A DNA stretch of 64,000 bases, taken from assembly GCA_951640195.1 (NCBI GenBank), contig OX621168.1, positions 682,001 through 746,000 of the forward strand, in the 5' to 3' direction. The position numbers were made by a program, and so were the translations under genes. Shown here one piece after another: positions 1 to 9,979 of the stretch (positions are counted from its first letter, which is position 1; the number at the start of each line of letters is the position of its first letter). The DNA comes from Porpolomopsis calyptriformis (lineage: Eukaryota; Basidiomycota; Agaricomycetes; Agaricales; Hygrophoraceae). The notes below the pieces were generated by a model that made no database searches, had not been told where the DNA came from, and worked only from the letters and a program-made list of their open reading frames with translations.

Positions 1-296
1 TTTGTCGAGTATGAATTCCTGGAATGAGAAAGACGATTTTTTCGTCTACCAACATTTCTATAACAACATTATTGATTACTTCAAGGTTGACTGTGGTGCA
101 AGAGCAAAGGCGCGAAGTGACGCATTGCTGCAATGGTGGACATCGTGAGTGGTCAAGGCCTATCAAATAAAACATGTTCATGACGTTTCGCAGGCAAATT
201 TTTGGCTTTGCATCACAGGACGATGACCCACCACAGGGAACCTCAGTTGCGTTGATGACAGCATGGCGCGAACGAAGGAACGGGATGGATAGCTAG
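1..296 (+). CDS. 3' end of an uncharacterised basidiomycete protein
   Basis: The frame is open from the left edge (codons start at base 2) to a GT donor at 145, and resumes after an AG at 191-193 to a TAG stop at 294-296. The visible part is about 82 residues. It is rich in aromatic and acidic residues, with an FVYQHFYNNIIDYF-like stretch followed by LLQWWTSQIFG. This recalls the C-terminal tails of uncharacterised agaric proteins that end in a tryptophan pair near an F/YG. No catalytic motif is visible. The 49-base intron and in-frame join support a real gene whose 5' part lies outside the window. The function is unknown. Confidence 0.55.
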
Positions 297-873
297 GATC
301 ATGTTCGTTGGTTACATAAATCTAAATATGTTGGCTATGAAACCTCCGCTCCTGAGATATAAATCCATTCCTGTTATTAATACATACCATCCCCCACCCC
401 TGTTGCATGGCCATCAAATATATTTGACACTTTATGAGCAAAAGAAATCATGCCCAGTATTCATGACAGCATGCGATCATTTCTGGGCCTCATGAACCTG
501 ACGGCTTACTATACCACTCATGAGAGGAAGTATTCATTGCGTAACTATACATCCCACATTTTACCACTGCACACCTCAGGCTATTGTGTCATCTTTGTGA
601 GCACTTACAATAGGTAGCGAACATTTCGAAACAATACAAGACCATCCAAACATTGCAGTTCATGTAATGCGTTGCGAGACTTCAAACATATTCTGTGTCA
701 TTATGAGATCCTGTCCCTCATAATCACTTATGAGCTAGCAGATATTCATAGTCCGTTGTAATGGCTTATAAGGGAATGTATGGTATTATAACGAAATTCC
801 TAATTTGCTGATGGATGCCTCTCTATGAATCGGTCAATCTTTATTCGCGAGCGCCTCTCAAGTGTCTGTATGC

Positions 874-952
874 TATGAGGGACCAAACTGGACAAAAATT
901 AAAATTTGTCAAATTGACAAATTTTGATTTTTGTCCAGTTTGGTCCCTCATA
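874..952. repeat. Inverted repeat, 39-bp arms with 1-base spacer
   Basis: Bases 874-912 and 914-952 are reverse complements with a single mismatch. They would form a 39-bp hairpin around one base. Both outer ends carry TATGAGGGACCAAACTGG. The length and near-perfect symmetry suggest a tiny foldback element or a MITE remnant. No coding capacity and no clear target-site duplication is seen. Confidence 0.8.
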
Positions 953-1060
953 CTACGCTCCTTGTTCAAATTTCAAATATAAATCCCTCAAGACCAGCAG
1001 TCTGACATCTAGGAATCTGTTTAGATGTGGTGCGATGGCATCAAGCATTTCAATTCTGAT

Positions 1061-1120
1061 TTCAAGAGCATATGCATAACCAATGAATATTTCAAGACCA
1101 TATGCATACCTAATGAATAT
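1061..1120. repeat. Two-copy 30-bp tandem repeat
   Basis: Bases 1061-1090 and 1091-1120 match at 27 of 30 positions. It is a simple local duplication. Confidence 0.7.
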
Positions 1121-1772
1121 TGCGATGGGGTTCTGTCTCAGTGGATGGAAGGTTTGTCATCCTGAAAACGAATGAAAGTGAATCTGCGTTATCTCGTTAA
1201 AACTGCGCAGATTGTTGATGGAAAATATACCGGAAAGTAAGAGGATGCTTATTTTACGGCCAATCATCCCAGACATTCCCACGTGTCTGATTCTCCTAGT
1301 TGGGCCCACATAAAGCCAACCTCGAGATATTCCCTGAAGGTATGACTATCATATATGATATCATGGTAACCTTTCTGTACTTGGAAAATTTGCACCAAGT
1401 GAGTTCTGGCGATCGTTTGTAGAATTTCACCTTACCCAAATCACAATTAGTCTACTTCGATCATTCTTTTCATCCATTGGATTCTTGCCAACTGCAGCTT
1501 TTGGACCGAAAGTAAATTGATATCATATGTCTGACGACTGCCATATTATAATCTGCGATACTCTTCTCTGATGAGAAGGATTCTCAACTCATTTGGCGTT
1601 CCAAGTCCCTGCGAAACTTGTCGTACAGCGAAGTTGGTGACGGAATCCAATTCAAACGTTTGGTCAAGAGGAGCAACTGAGACGATCACTAGTAATTCAC
1701 AAGTTAGATCAACTTGTCTTTCGCTTCTGGTCGGGAGAACGAACCTGAGTCCGAAAGAATGAGGTGCAGAAG

Positions 1773-3728
1773 TCAATGCTCACCGCAGGAAGTTTGATCC
1801 CCCCTCAGAAACGTAACGCACGCAAAGGCTGTGTCCCATACCTCAATCTGACGGCCTGAGGGCTTTAACGAGGGTGCTGATGAGATGTCATCGTGGGCGT
1901 CGACCACAGTCGACGGAGAGCCTTGCTCGATGACTCTCATAGAAGCGAAAGTGGATGAGACAAACAGCTTGAAGAACACCGAATCTATTGAGTCGTTGTC
2001 AGCTATAGCGAAAGACAAAGCTTCTGATCCAGGTTTTCCGAGGCCGATTTCGAGATGAGCGTGCTTCTGAAGGGGGGGTGTCTGAAGAGAAGAGCCTGGT
2101 TGATAGATCGTAGCGATGCCATACGAAAGGGGATCCATGAGGGCAAGATAGGGCCATAGATCGAGGTCCGACTCGTTTCGCAATATCAATGTATAAATCG
2201 CGCTTTTGTCATAAGCGATATGAGCACTCCCATTTTCGAGTAGATTTCCTCCGATTTTGCTCCAAGAGTGCGGATCTAGGCGATACAATTCCATTGAAAT
2301 AAGATTCCCCAATGGGTTTATCGGATTTCGACGATGAAGATGAAGGTGGAAGCGAGCAGCATCTTCAACGATATCTATATCTTTTCTACCCGTTTTCATA
2401 TGAATAGTGCGATGGCAGTTTGATATGATGAGGTTATCATTCCTTTCTATCACGGCCTCACAACGACTGACGTCGAGAGTGATGTGGGCCTGAGTAGTAT
2501 GTTTGACCAGGACGATATTCAGACTGCCTTTGGGATGTTTCCCCCCTGGTTCCGCGGGAATCTGCATGCGCATTCTCCACCATCGAACTAGCGAACAAAA
2601 GGTCTTTCTCATGTGAATCCGGAATGGTGTGTAATTATTCCATTGCGTGATTTGAGCCCAACCACTTTCGCAGGGGTCTTTGGACTGACAAGTAGCGCGA
2701 GACCAAGTGGAATGAACTTCGACAGCACTGAGCTTGGAGATAGGGGGATTCTGGGATTTACGGAAATTGTGGCTGTGTAAGCTGAACGTGGTTCCTTCGA
2801 CTACGCCATGGATCGCCCCCGTTTCAACGCGGAAGCTTCCACTATCTTCCAGAGTGGCAGGAACGTAACGAGGATCACGAACGAAAGGAACACCATTAAA
2901 AATGATACGATTCTTGTTCGCGCCAAGGCAGATTGGATGCTGAGACCCGTCTATTGAGGCCTCAATATGTTCGATCAGTTGAGCGTATGAAGTCTGGTGA
3001 AGCGAGAGGCTTCGAACTGTTTCGAGAAACGCGCAAGTGAACTTTCCGCCATCTAAGCCTTCCTTGGCCCTTTCTCCGTGTCTGCAAGCGCCGAGCATGT
3101 TGTGTGATGCAAACTCCACGACATTAAACCCATCGCTCCTCTGGGTCGTATGTCCTACTGCGCCTCTCCAAAGACCCAATTGGAGGTCCTCTCCCACAGC
3201 TCTGTGAGTGGGTGTCCAACGAGTATATGGTCTACCTCTACCTCGGACGTCTGGGTCAGACGGAGGCGAGAAGCAACAGTCAAGAATAATGGTGATATTG
3301 TCACCTCTGCCGGCCAGTTCGTTGATGAGAGCGTGGAAAGATCGTTCTGTAATTCCAGCAACCCGGCTCCCGCCCCCTTTTGTATCGTGGTCGTGAGGAC
3401 ATAAAACAGACACCATTCCGGCCTCGCCTTGACACCAGCCCGAGGGAGCGGGGATACTACTTCCATGACCTGCAAAGTAAAAAAGGATGGCATCTTCACG
3501 CTCGATATCCGGATTATTGACCAGATGACTCATGAAAGCGTCCTCTATGCGACTTTTGGTGGCTTGACTGTCGAGTAAAAGGCATATTTGTTCACGGGGA
3601 ACGCCAAGGTCGTTAGTTAACCAACGTTCCATGTTCTTGGCATCATCCTTACAAGAGTGGAGATTCCAGATTCTCCCAGACTTGTAGGCGTCAACGCCAA
3701 CGATAAGTGCAAAAATACGCGTTGCCAT
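1773..3728 (-). CDS. Caspase-domain (metacaspase-like) protein
   Basis: A single-exon 651-residue protein. The first about 290 residues form a caspase p20-like domain: a hydrophobic first strand (ALIVGVDAY), then FYFAGHGS with the likely catalytic histidine at about residue 88, then ILDCCFS with the likely catalytic cysteine at about 152. Both catalytic residues are present. The remaining about 350 residues are a beta-rich region of unknown function that ends near a WDTAFACVTFLRG segment, which fits the usual end of these agaric proteins. There is no signal peptide and no proline/glutamine-rich metacaspase prodomain. Such proteins are expanded in mushrooms and are thought to act as cysteine peptidases, possibly in cell death or protein turnover. 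The substrate is unknown. Confidence 0.85.
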   Translation of the reverse strand: MATRIFALIVGVDAYKSGRIWNLHSCKDDAKNMERWLTNDLGVPREQICLLLDSQATKSRIEDAFMSHLVNNPDIEREDAILFYFAGHGSSIPAPSGWCQGEAGMVSVLCPHDHDTKGGGSRVAGITERSFHALINELAGRGDNITIILDCCFSPPSDPDVRGRGRPYTRWTPTHRAVGEDLQLGLWRGAVGHTTQRSDGFNVVEFASHNMLGACRHGERAKEGLDGGKFTCAFLETVRSLSLHQTSYAQLIEHIEASIDGSQHPICLGANKNRIIFNGVPFVRDPRYVPATLEDSGSFRVETGAIHGVVEGTTFSLHSHNFRKSQNPPISKLSAVEVHSTWSRATCQSKDPCESGWAQITQWNNYTPFRIHMRKTFCSLVRWWRMRMQIPAEPGGKHPKGSLNIVLVKHTTQAHITLDVSRCEAVIERNDNLIISNCHRTIHMKTGRKDIDIVEDAARFHLHLHRRNPINPLGNLISMELYRLDPHSWSKIGGNLLENGSAHIAYDKSAIYTLILRNESDLDLWPYLALMDPLSYGIATIYQPGSSLQTPPLQKHAHLEIGLGKPGSEALSFAIADNDSIDSVFFKLFVSSTFASMRVIEQGSPSTVVDAHDDISSAPSLKPSGRQIEVWDTAFACVTFLRGDQTSCGEH

Positions 3729-4204
3729 CTATCAGTGGACTGTTAGTGTATTCGTTAAAGATGAGGAAATCATACACAACTGAGAGTCCAGGGTAAAGAG
3801 ACGCGTAGCATCAATTGGTGAAAGCGTGAATTTTTAGGTTGGGCGCGTGTTCTGCATGTGTACCCTCGATTCTAGCACCAGGAGTGAAGTCATTAATATG
3901 TTCAAGTGGATTATATGGTGTGTTCCACCATTGTACACAAACTCGTAAGGTGGGCGGCGAGTGCGGCTGTGTACTTGGGGGCGACGCTTTCATTAATACA
4001 AGACACACCGAGAAGAGTTAAAATAGTCACTGCCTGGGTAAGCCCGGTCGACAAACTACGAACCATGTCCAATTGGCTGTGGCGAGGATTCGCTGGTTAC
4101 CTTCAAGCCGGATGGTGATCAGCATAAGGTGTTTGTTTGTTGACCTGCAGCCCCTGGAATAAACAACGGTCGTGGCCGCCACAATGTCATCATCTTTAAC
4201 CGCA
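3729..4204. other. Intergenic region between caspase gene and ATG6
   Basis: This is the divergent upstream region shared by the caspase gene (minus) and ATG6 (plus). Several short frames exist, but none resembles a protein and no repeat was noticed. Confidence 0.5.
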
Positions 4205-5909
4205 ATGACTTTCATTTGCCAACAATGTAAAGAACCTTTGCAGGTGGATGTCTTATCTTTTAACCGCAAATTATTCCTGACCATCCATCCCAGTTAGATG
4301 CGTCACTTGTGGATCTCGCGCCTTCGGCCTATGACATGACGGTGGCTTCGTTGCCCCCATCTCCATCACTGCATTCACGCGACACCTCCGAGGCAGAGAA
4401 ATTAGCACACATTCCAGCCTCACCATCGGTAAAATCTGCTTGGCAACGTTCAAAACCCATAACCTCACCCAAGACTTCGTCCACCTTTTCGACGCGTAAT
4501 CAAAGGAAGCCACTACGAGTAAAGCCGCCAAATGAATCCTTCGTACTTCTGCAGGATAGTGTCGTACAGAATATACCCTCTCCTGTCCCTACTCCCCGTC
4601 CGCAGAAAGTAACCTCGCCGAAGTCTCGCGCTACTCCGCAGTCCCCTGTATCAGCCATGAAGCAAGCCGAAACGGATCAGCCGAATCCCTCTCCTCTGTC
4701 TCATCACCTACGCTCTACTCTACGTCTGTTTAATCTATTGTCAACACGTACTGACATCGATCACCCCCTTTGTGCCGAATGCACTCAAATATTACTTACG
4801 TCTCTCCAACGGCAGCTTGACGAGACAAAGAAGGAGCGAGATGGTTATATTGCGTACGATAAGGAGATCAGAAAGGAACGAGAACGAGAGGGGCATAGTA
4901 TGAACAAGGCAGACGCCGAGAAAATGATCGAGAAATTAAAAGTGGAGGAGCGGGGTGCAATTGAGCAATTAAAGGAGGCTGAGCGAGCGCGAGAACAACT
5001 AGACGAAGAACTGAAAGCTTTGGAGCTCGAAGAAAAGAAGTTGGACGAGGAAGAGGCCGAGTTTGTAATTCACTCTCCTACTTTGTCCCTTTCATTCACT
5101 CCTGGTTCACTAGGTTCTGGCGCGCGCACAATGATCACCTTTTGACGGCAGCTCGGAATGCAGCTCAATTAGCGACGCTTCGCGCTGCGTATGCTGCTGA
5201 TTCTGCGACTCTGGAGAAATTGGAGCGTACGAATGTTTACAATGACGCGTTTTGCATTGGACACGACGGTGTATTCGGAACTATCAACGGACTTCGGATG
5301 GGCAGAGTCCCAGGTGTACCTGTATGCATTTTAATAACAAAAAAATTCATGCCAGTTCTGACTGACGAATAGGTGGACTGGGCAGAGATTAATGCAGCGT
5401 GGGGTCAAACATTGCTATTACTATACACCATTGCTCGGAAACTCGACTATAAATTTACAAAGTGGGCTTTCTCTTGAAGCCCTTGGGATATTGTTGACGT
5501 GAATTACAGTTATCGTCTGGTCCCGATGGGTTCTTTCTCCCGTATCGAGAGGACAACAGGAGACAAGGCCACATATGAATTGTACGGATCAGGGGATATG
5601 CACTTGGGTCGCTTGCTTCACAACCGGCGGTTTGACTTTGCCATGGTTGCATTTCTCGACTGTTTGAAGCACCTCATTGATCACGTAAAGTCTCAAGACC
5701 CACATGTTGACTTTCCTCATCAGTGCGTTCGTCTCCCTTTGTATGAGTATGCCTCATGGCTGTGCTACAGGATTGTGAAAGACAAAATAGGAGATGCATC
5801 TGTCAAGCTACAGTTCAGCCAAGAAGAAGCCTGGACTCGATCGCTTCGCCACGTCCTCCTCGCGTTAAAGATCCTTCTGAAGTGGACTACAAATGGCAGC
5901 AATGGTTAG
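4205..5909 (+). CDS. ATG6: Atg6/Beclin-1 autophagy protein (Vps30)
   Basis: Six exons (4205-4243, 4294-5060, 5114-5321, 5373-5461, 5510-5722, 5771-5909) join in frame to 484 residues, close to fungal Atg6. It is a subunit of the class III phosphatidylinositol 3-kinase complexes (with Vps34 and Vps15) that act in autophagosome formation and vacuolar sorting. The short first exon encodes the N-terminal CxxC (Cys5, Cys8). A Ser/Pro-rich linker follows, then an FVLLQDSV segment in the BH3-like region, a charged coiled coil at about 165-270, and the conserved C-terminal domain with [32 protein letters not shown] and the final helix KILLKWTTN. The ATG is set by the 39-base exon; the later GTG frame start is not the true start. 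Confidence 0.95.
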
Positions 5910-6239
5910 TTAGTAATCCATCATGATGATCGAGCACCAGAGGCGATGTAGTTCAACTCCAGCATCAATCGATGTGATTCTCATGATGCCAATTTGAGGA
6001 GATTACTAAGTGCGCTCCCACGTGAAATAAATGTATTACTCGATATGACACCTCAGAGTCCCCGGCATCTTGCCATAATGCGCGGTGCCACCGAAAGGTA
6101 ATCGATTCTGAGAATTCTGCTGAATAATCGTTTGTTTACTCATGAAAGGGCGCCAGCTTGTCAGCTTCGGAAATCAAAACTGCAGGCCACTTACTTACAC
6201 GCTAACACTGCTCTTTTTCTCCCATCTGCACCGTAACTT
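5910..6239. other. Intergenic region between ATG6 and GSH1
   Basis: This holds the 3' flank of ATG6 and the promoter of the next gene on the same strand. No reading frame, repeat or RNA gene was recognised. Confidence 0.5.
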
Positions 6240-8941
6240 ATGGGCTTTCTCTATCTTGGCACACCACTTGCATGGAGTGAGGCTAAATCCTATGCCGACC
6301 ATGTCAGGGACCACGGGATAACCCAATTTCTCCATATCTGGCATCGTTTGAAGGACCGACGAGATGACGAGTTGCTTTGGGGGGATGAGGTCAGATCCTA
6401 CCATCATTACTGCTCCGTATACTAACTTAGATATCTGCCACCCGACAGCTCGAGTATATGATTGTCTCCTTTGACCACGAGGGGAAAAATGCCAAGTTGT
6501 CCTTGCGGCAGACTGAGATCCTGAGCGCTATTGTGGGTGAAACCGATTCGGAGGTTCCGGAATCGCAAGTATCCAAGCCTTGCTGCATCAGCAGGAATTC
6601 ATCCCTTTCCAGAATTGCCGTTCCTGCATTTCATCCCGAATATGGCCGTTATATGCTGGAGTCAACTCCAGGGGTCCCATATACTGGTTCAATTCCAGAT
6701 CTGCTTTCAGTAGAAGAAAATATGCGATATAGGTGACCCTGAATCTATCTGGGTTGTTGCATCATTTAACGATTTGCAGACGTAACCTCGCTCGCAAGCA
6801 CTTGAAACCTAATGAAGTCCTAATAACTTTCACCTCATTTCCCCGCTTGGGTACCTCCGGCATCTTCACCGATCCTCACTTCGATCCCGCCAACGCAGTC
6901 TCGAGTCACAGCCTTTTCTTGCCTGAAGAAATTACTAACCCCCATGCTCGGTTCCCGTTGGTGGTGCCATCTATTCAGGGGTTCGGTGACACTAAAATAT
7001 TCCACTAGGACCCTGACAGCCAACATTAGACTCCGTAGAGGTTCAAAAGTCGCTATTAATTTACCATTATTTATAGATGAAAAAACTCTTCATCCCTTTG
7101 TTGACCCTACTATTCAGTGGGACCGTTCGATCTACCCGGAGGATCCCGGTATGCGATCGGTTATTTCATCACCGGGCTTCCTAACACTCCCTGTTCCCCC
7201 AGAAGCCAAAAACGGTGCCGCCCTTGTAGATCACATTTACATGGACGCGATGGGCTTCGGGATGGGTTGTTGTTGCCTTCAACTGACGTTTCAGTCTTGT
7301 AACGTGTCTGAAGCCAGACGCATGTATGATGGCTTGATTCCTGTCGGTCCTATTCTGGTCAGTCGATGTAAGCACTTGAAATGATTGATACTCACCGAAC
7401 AGACCAGTTAGCATTGTCTGCCGCGAGTCCGATTTGGCGTGGATATCTCGCTGATGTCGATTGCCGTTGGAATGTCATTGCCGGGAGCGTCGATGACCGC
7501 ACAGAAGAGGAACGTGGTCTGGCGGTAACTTTCCTACCCTTCTGGTGGAGAATGCGATTGACTTTCTATCCTCTAGCCTCTAAAAAATAATCGCTTCAGG
7601 ATTCCAAAGTCTCGGTATGACAGCGTGGACCTGTATCTTTCAACAGACTGGATAAACAGACCGGAATACAACGACACTGCTGTGCCATGTGATGAAGAGG
7701 TGTACGACCGGCTGCGCCAGCATGGTTATTTTTTGCTTCTCCCAGTTCTTATTCATTCTCTCGTCTGAGTTGAGCCTCATTCAGGTGTCGATGATCTCTT
7801 GTCAAAGCATATCTCGCATCTTTTTATTCGTGATCCACTGGTCATTTTCTCTGAGACAATTGATCAGGATGATCTGGCGAGTAGTGACCACTTCGAAGTA
7901 CGTTACGACTTTATTGCGTGGCTGGTCTTAGAACACCTCTACCTTCTAGAATATCCAGTCGACGAATTGGCAAACGTTGAGATTCAAACCGCCCCCACCG
8001 AATTCTTCTATCGGATGGCGGGTTGAATTTCGTAGCATGGAAGTTCAGATGACGGATTTTGAAAATGCTGCTTTTGCCGTGTTTGTCGTTCTTCTTTCCA
8101 GGGCTATCCTTCTTTTCAACCTCAATTTTTACATTCCGATATCCAAGGAAAGTCCTGTCCATCCCATTATGATACACTCCCGAGATCAACCGATTCATGC
8201 AGGTTGACGAGAACATGGTAACGGCTCAAAAGCGTGACGCCGCTCTCTCGAAGAAGTTTTATTTCCGGAAGAATGTGTTTCCACCAGGACAAAACAGCCC
8301 TTGTTCAAGCACCGGATCCTCGGGTACGAGTTCACCATGTTGTGCATCACCCTGTTACGCACGACCGAAAGAAAAGAAACTGCGGAACTGTTTCCCCGCA
8401 CTTCAACTCCCAGAAGAGGGGCTGAGCCATGCACCTGTGGAACAAGAATATGAAGAGATGACTATGAATGAGATTATGAATGGCAAGGTACGATCAAGGA
8501 CTGTATTTTCAGGCATTTTCGTTTATTTTTCGAAGGGTGAAGGATTTCCCGGCCTCCTCGCTCTGGTGTATGCGTATTTAGACACGCTGGATCTGGAGAA
8601 TGATGCGAAGAGCAAGATCGAGAGTTATCTTGACCTGATAAGATGCAGATCCAATGGTTAGTGGTATGGCAAACGAGTGGCAAAAGCTAACCGAATGCCA
8701 TTAGGAATGCTTCGAACGCCCGCTACTTGGATCCGTAATTTTGTCCGATCTCATCCCTCTTACAAGCATGATTCTGTTGTCAGTCAGGAAATCAACTATG
8801 ACCTCTTGGTGGCGGTTGACCAGATGTAAGTATTCTCCGTTGAGACCTGGGCACACATCTCACGTATTTTGTAGAGAGCGTGGTGTGCGTCAGGTCCCAG
8901 ATCTGCTACCTAAGCACTATACAGGTAGTAATCCAAACTAG
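6240..8941 (+). CDS. GSH1: Glutamate-cysteine ligase catalytic subunit
   Basis: It catalyses the first and rate-limiting step of glutathione synthesis in the cytosol: ATP-dependent ligation of glutamate and cysteine. Thirteen exons give 691 residues (6240-6389, 6449-6732, 6780-6956, 7009-7148, 7203-7357, 7408-7524, 7577-7724, 7785-7897, 7950-8147, 8203-8487, 8536-8656, 8705-8825, 8875-8941). Family hallmarks occur in order: [100 protein letters not shown] and [13 protein letters not shown] Ser/Gly-rich insert near residue 510 is not conserved. The donor after exon 9 is abnormal: it reads AAG|GAAAGT where GTAAGT is expected. Splicing there needs a GA donor, or a GT nine bases downstream that adds three residues. 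Confidence 0.95.
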
Positions 8942-9087
8942 GATTCCATTCGTCTGCGAGGTTGAACAATGTTGCAATTGACTAGAACATGAATATATAT
9001 AGAAATGCATTTCTTATTTACATAATATCCTTCACGGCATTCGCCGATAACTGGAAACAAATTCACAAAACAGACCTCCAACACGGG

Positions 9088-9736
9088 ATGTCTTCAATCC
9101 GCCTACTGTCCTCTGCTGCCCGGCGCGCACCATTGGCATTTTCACTGGCGAGACGCGGCTATGCAGAGGCCGTCGACAAAATTAAACTTTCGTTGGTCCT
9201 TCCTCACCAAGTGTGTCACGGTTAAAGCTCCAACTTGTCTGGAACTGAGATTATCCAAGCCAATCTTCACCTCAACAGACGTCATCCAAGTAAACATTTC
9301 CGCGGCGACTGGGGATATGGGCATATTGGCCAACCACGTGCCTTCTGTAGAACCATTGCGCCCTGGGGTAGTCGAGGTCATTGAGGTTGGAAACACTTCG
9401 AAGAAATGGTTTGGTGCGTATTCCTGTCTTTGCAAGCTGGGATGTTTATTTCTGATATATGTTTGATAGTTTCGGGTGGATTTGCTACAGTCCATCCCAA
9501 TAATATGCTCACGATCAACGTTGTGGAAGCAGCGCCCTTAGAGGATTTTTCGCCAGAGGTTCGTCTGAGAGGTTGCTGCCGACATCGCTCATGGATAAAT
9601 TTTGTAGGCAATTCGCTCAAATCTTCAGGAGGCGTTAAAATTGGCTGCAGGGAATGGTACTGAAGAGGAGAAGGTTGCGGCTCGTATAGAGGCAGATGTC
9701 TACGAGGCACTCCAGCATGCACTTGGGTCAAAATAG
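9088..9736 (+). CDS. ATP16: Mitochondrial ATP synthase delta subunit (F1 central stalk)
   Basis: Four exons (9088-9210, 9260-9413, 9470-9558, 9608-9736) give 164 residues, the usual size. The N-terminus is an arginine-rich, acid-free presequence (MSSIRLLSSAARRAPLAFSL), as expected for mitochondrial import. The body has the beta-sandwich signature VNISAATGDMGILANHVPSVEPLRPG, then a VSGGFATVHPNN strand. A C-terminal helical hairpin rich in Glu and Ala follows (EALKLAAGNGTEEEK). The protein is the homologue of bacterial epsilon and couples rotation of the c-ring to F1. All joins are canonical GT-AG. It sits 146 bases after GSH1 on the same strand. Confidence 0.93.
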
Positions 9737-9979
9737 AATAGCTTTGCCTTTGTAAGCAGCGACGGCGTGAAATGGTTCCAATCATCTTTGTGACATATGT
9801 TGTGGCATGTGCATTTTCCATTACAGACCCTTGTGGCTGGTTTTGTCCGATTTTTGAAAAACATTTTGACTTGTTAACTATCACCCCCACTACCATCATC
9901 TGACGGTTCAAGTTCGATTCCGAACGTTGGAACACGCGTCTCTTTCCCCATTTTTTGCGTGTTTTCGTATTTAGTCGCG

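Larger units (their letters stand above)
297..1772. other. Gene-poor intergenic stretch
   Basis: No reading frame here resembles a protein, and all are short. The stretch holds a long hairpin (874-952) and a two-copy 30-bp tandem repeat (1061-1120). A minus-strand frame at 1546-1776 could be spliced to the caspase gene only with a phase mismatch, so it is treated as non-coding. Confidence 0.5.

Noticed and set aside
1546..1776. Minus-strand frame that could be a last exon of the caspase gene
   Set aside because: The only plausible intron (GT near 1780, AG near 1740) joins in the wrong phase, and the caspase protein already ends where relatives do.
6592..6640. Possible extra intron in GSH1 exon 2
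   Set aside because: Removing the 44 bases between a GT and an AG there would shift the frame away from the conserved [11 protein letters not shown]; the unspliced frame is right.
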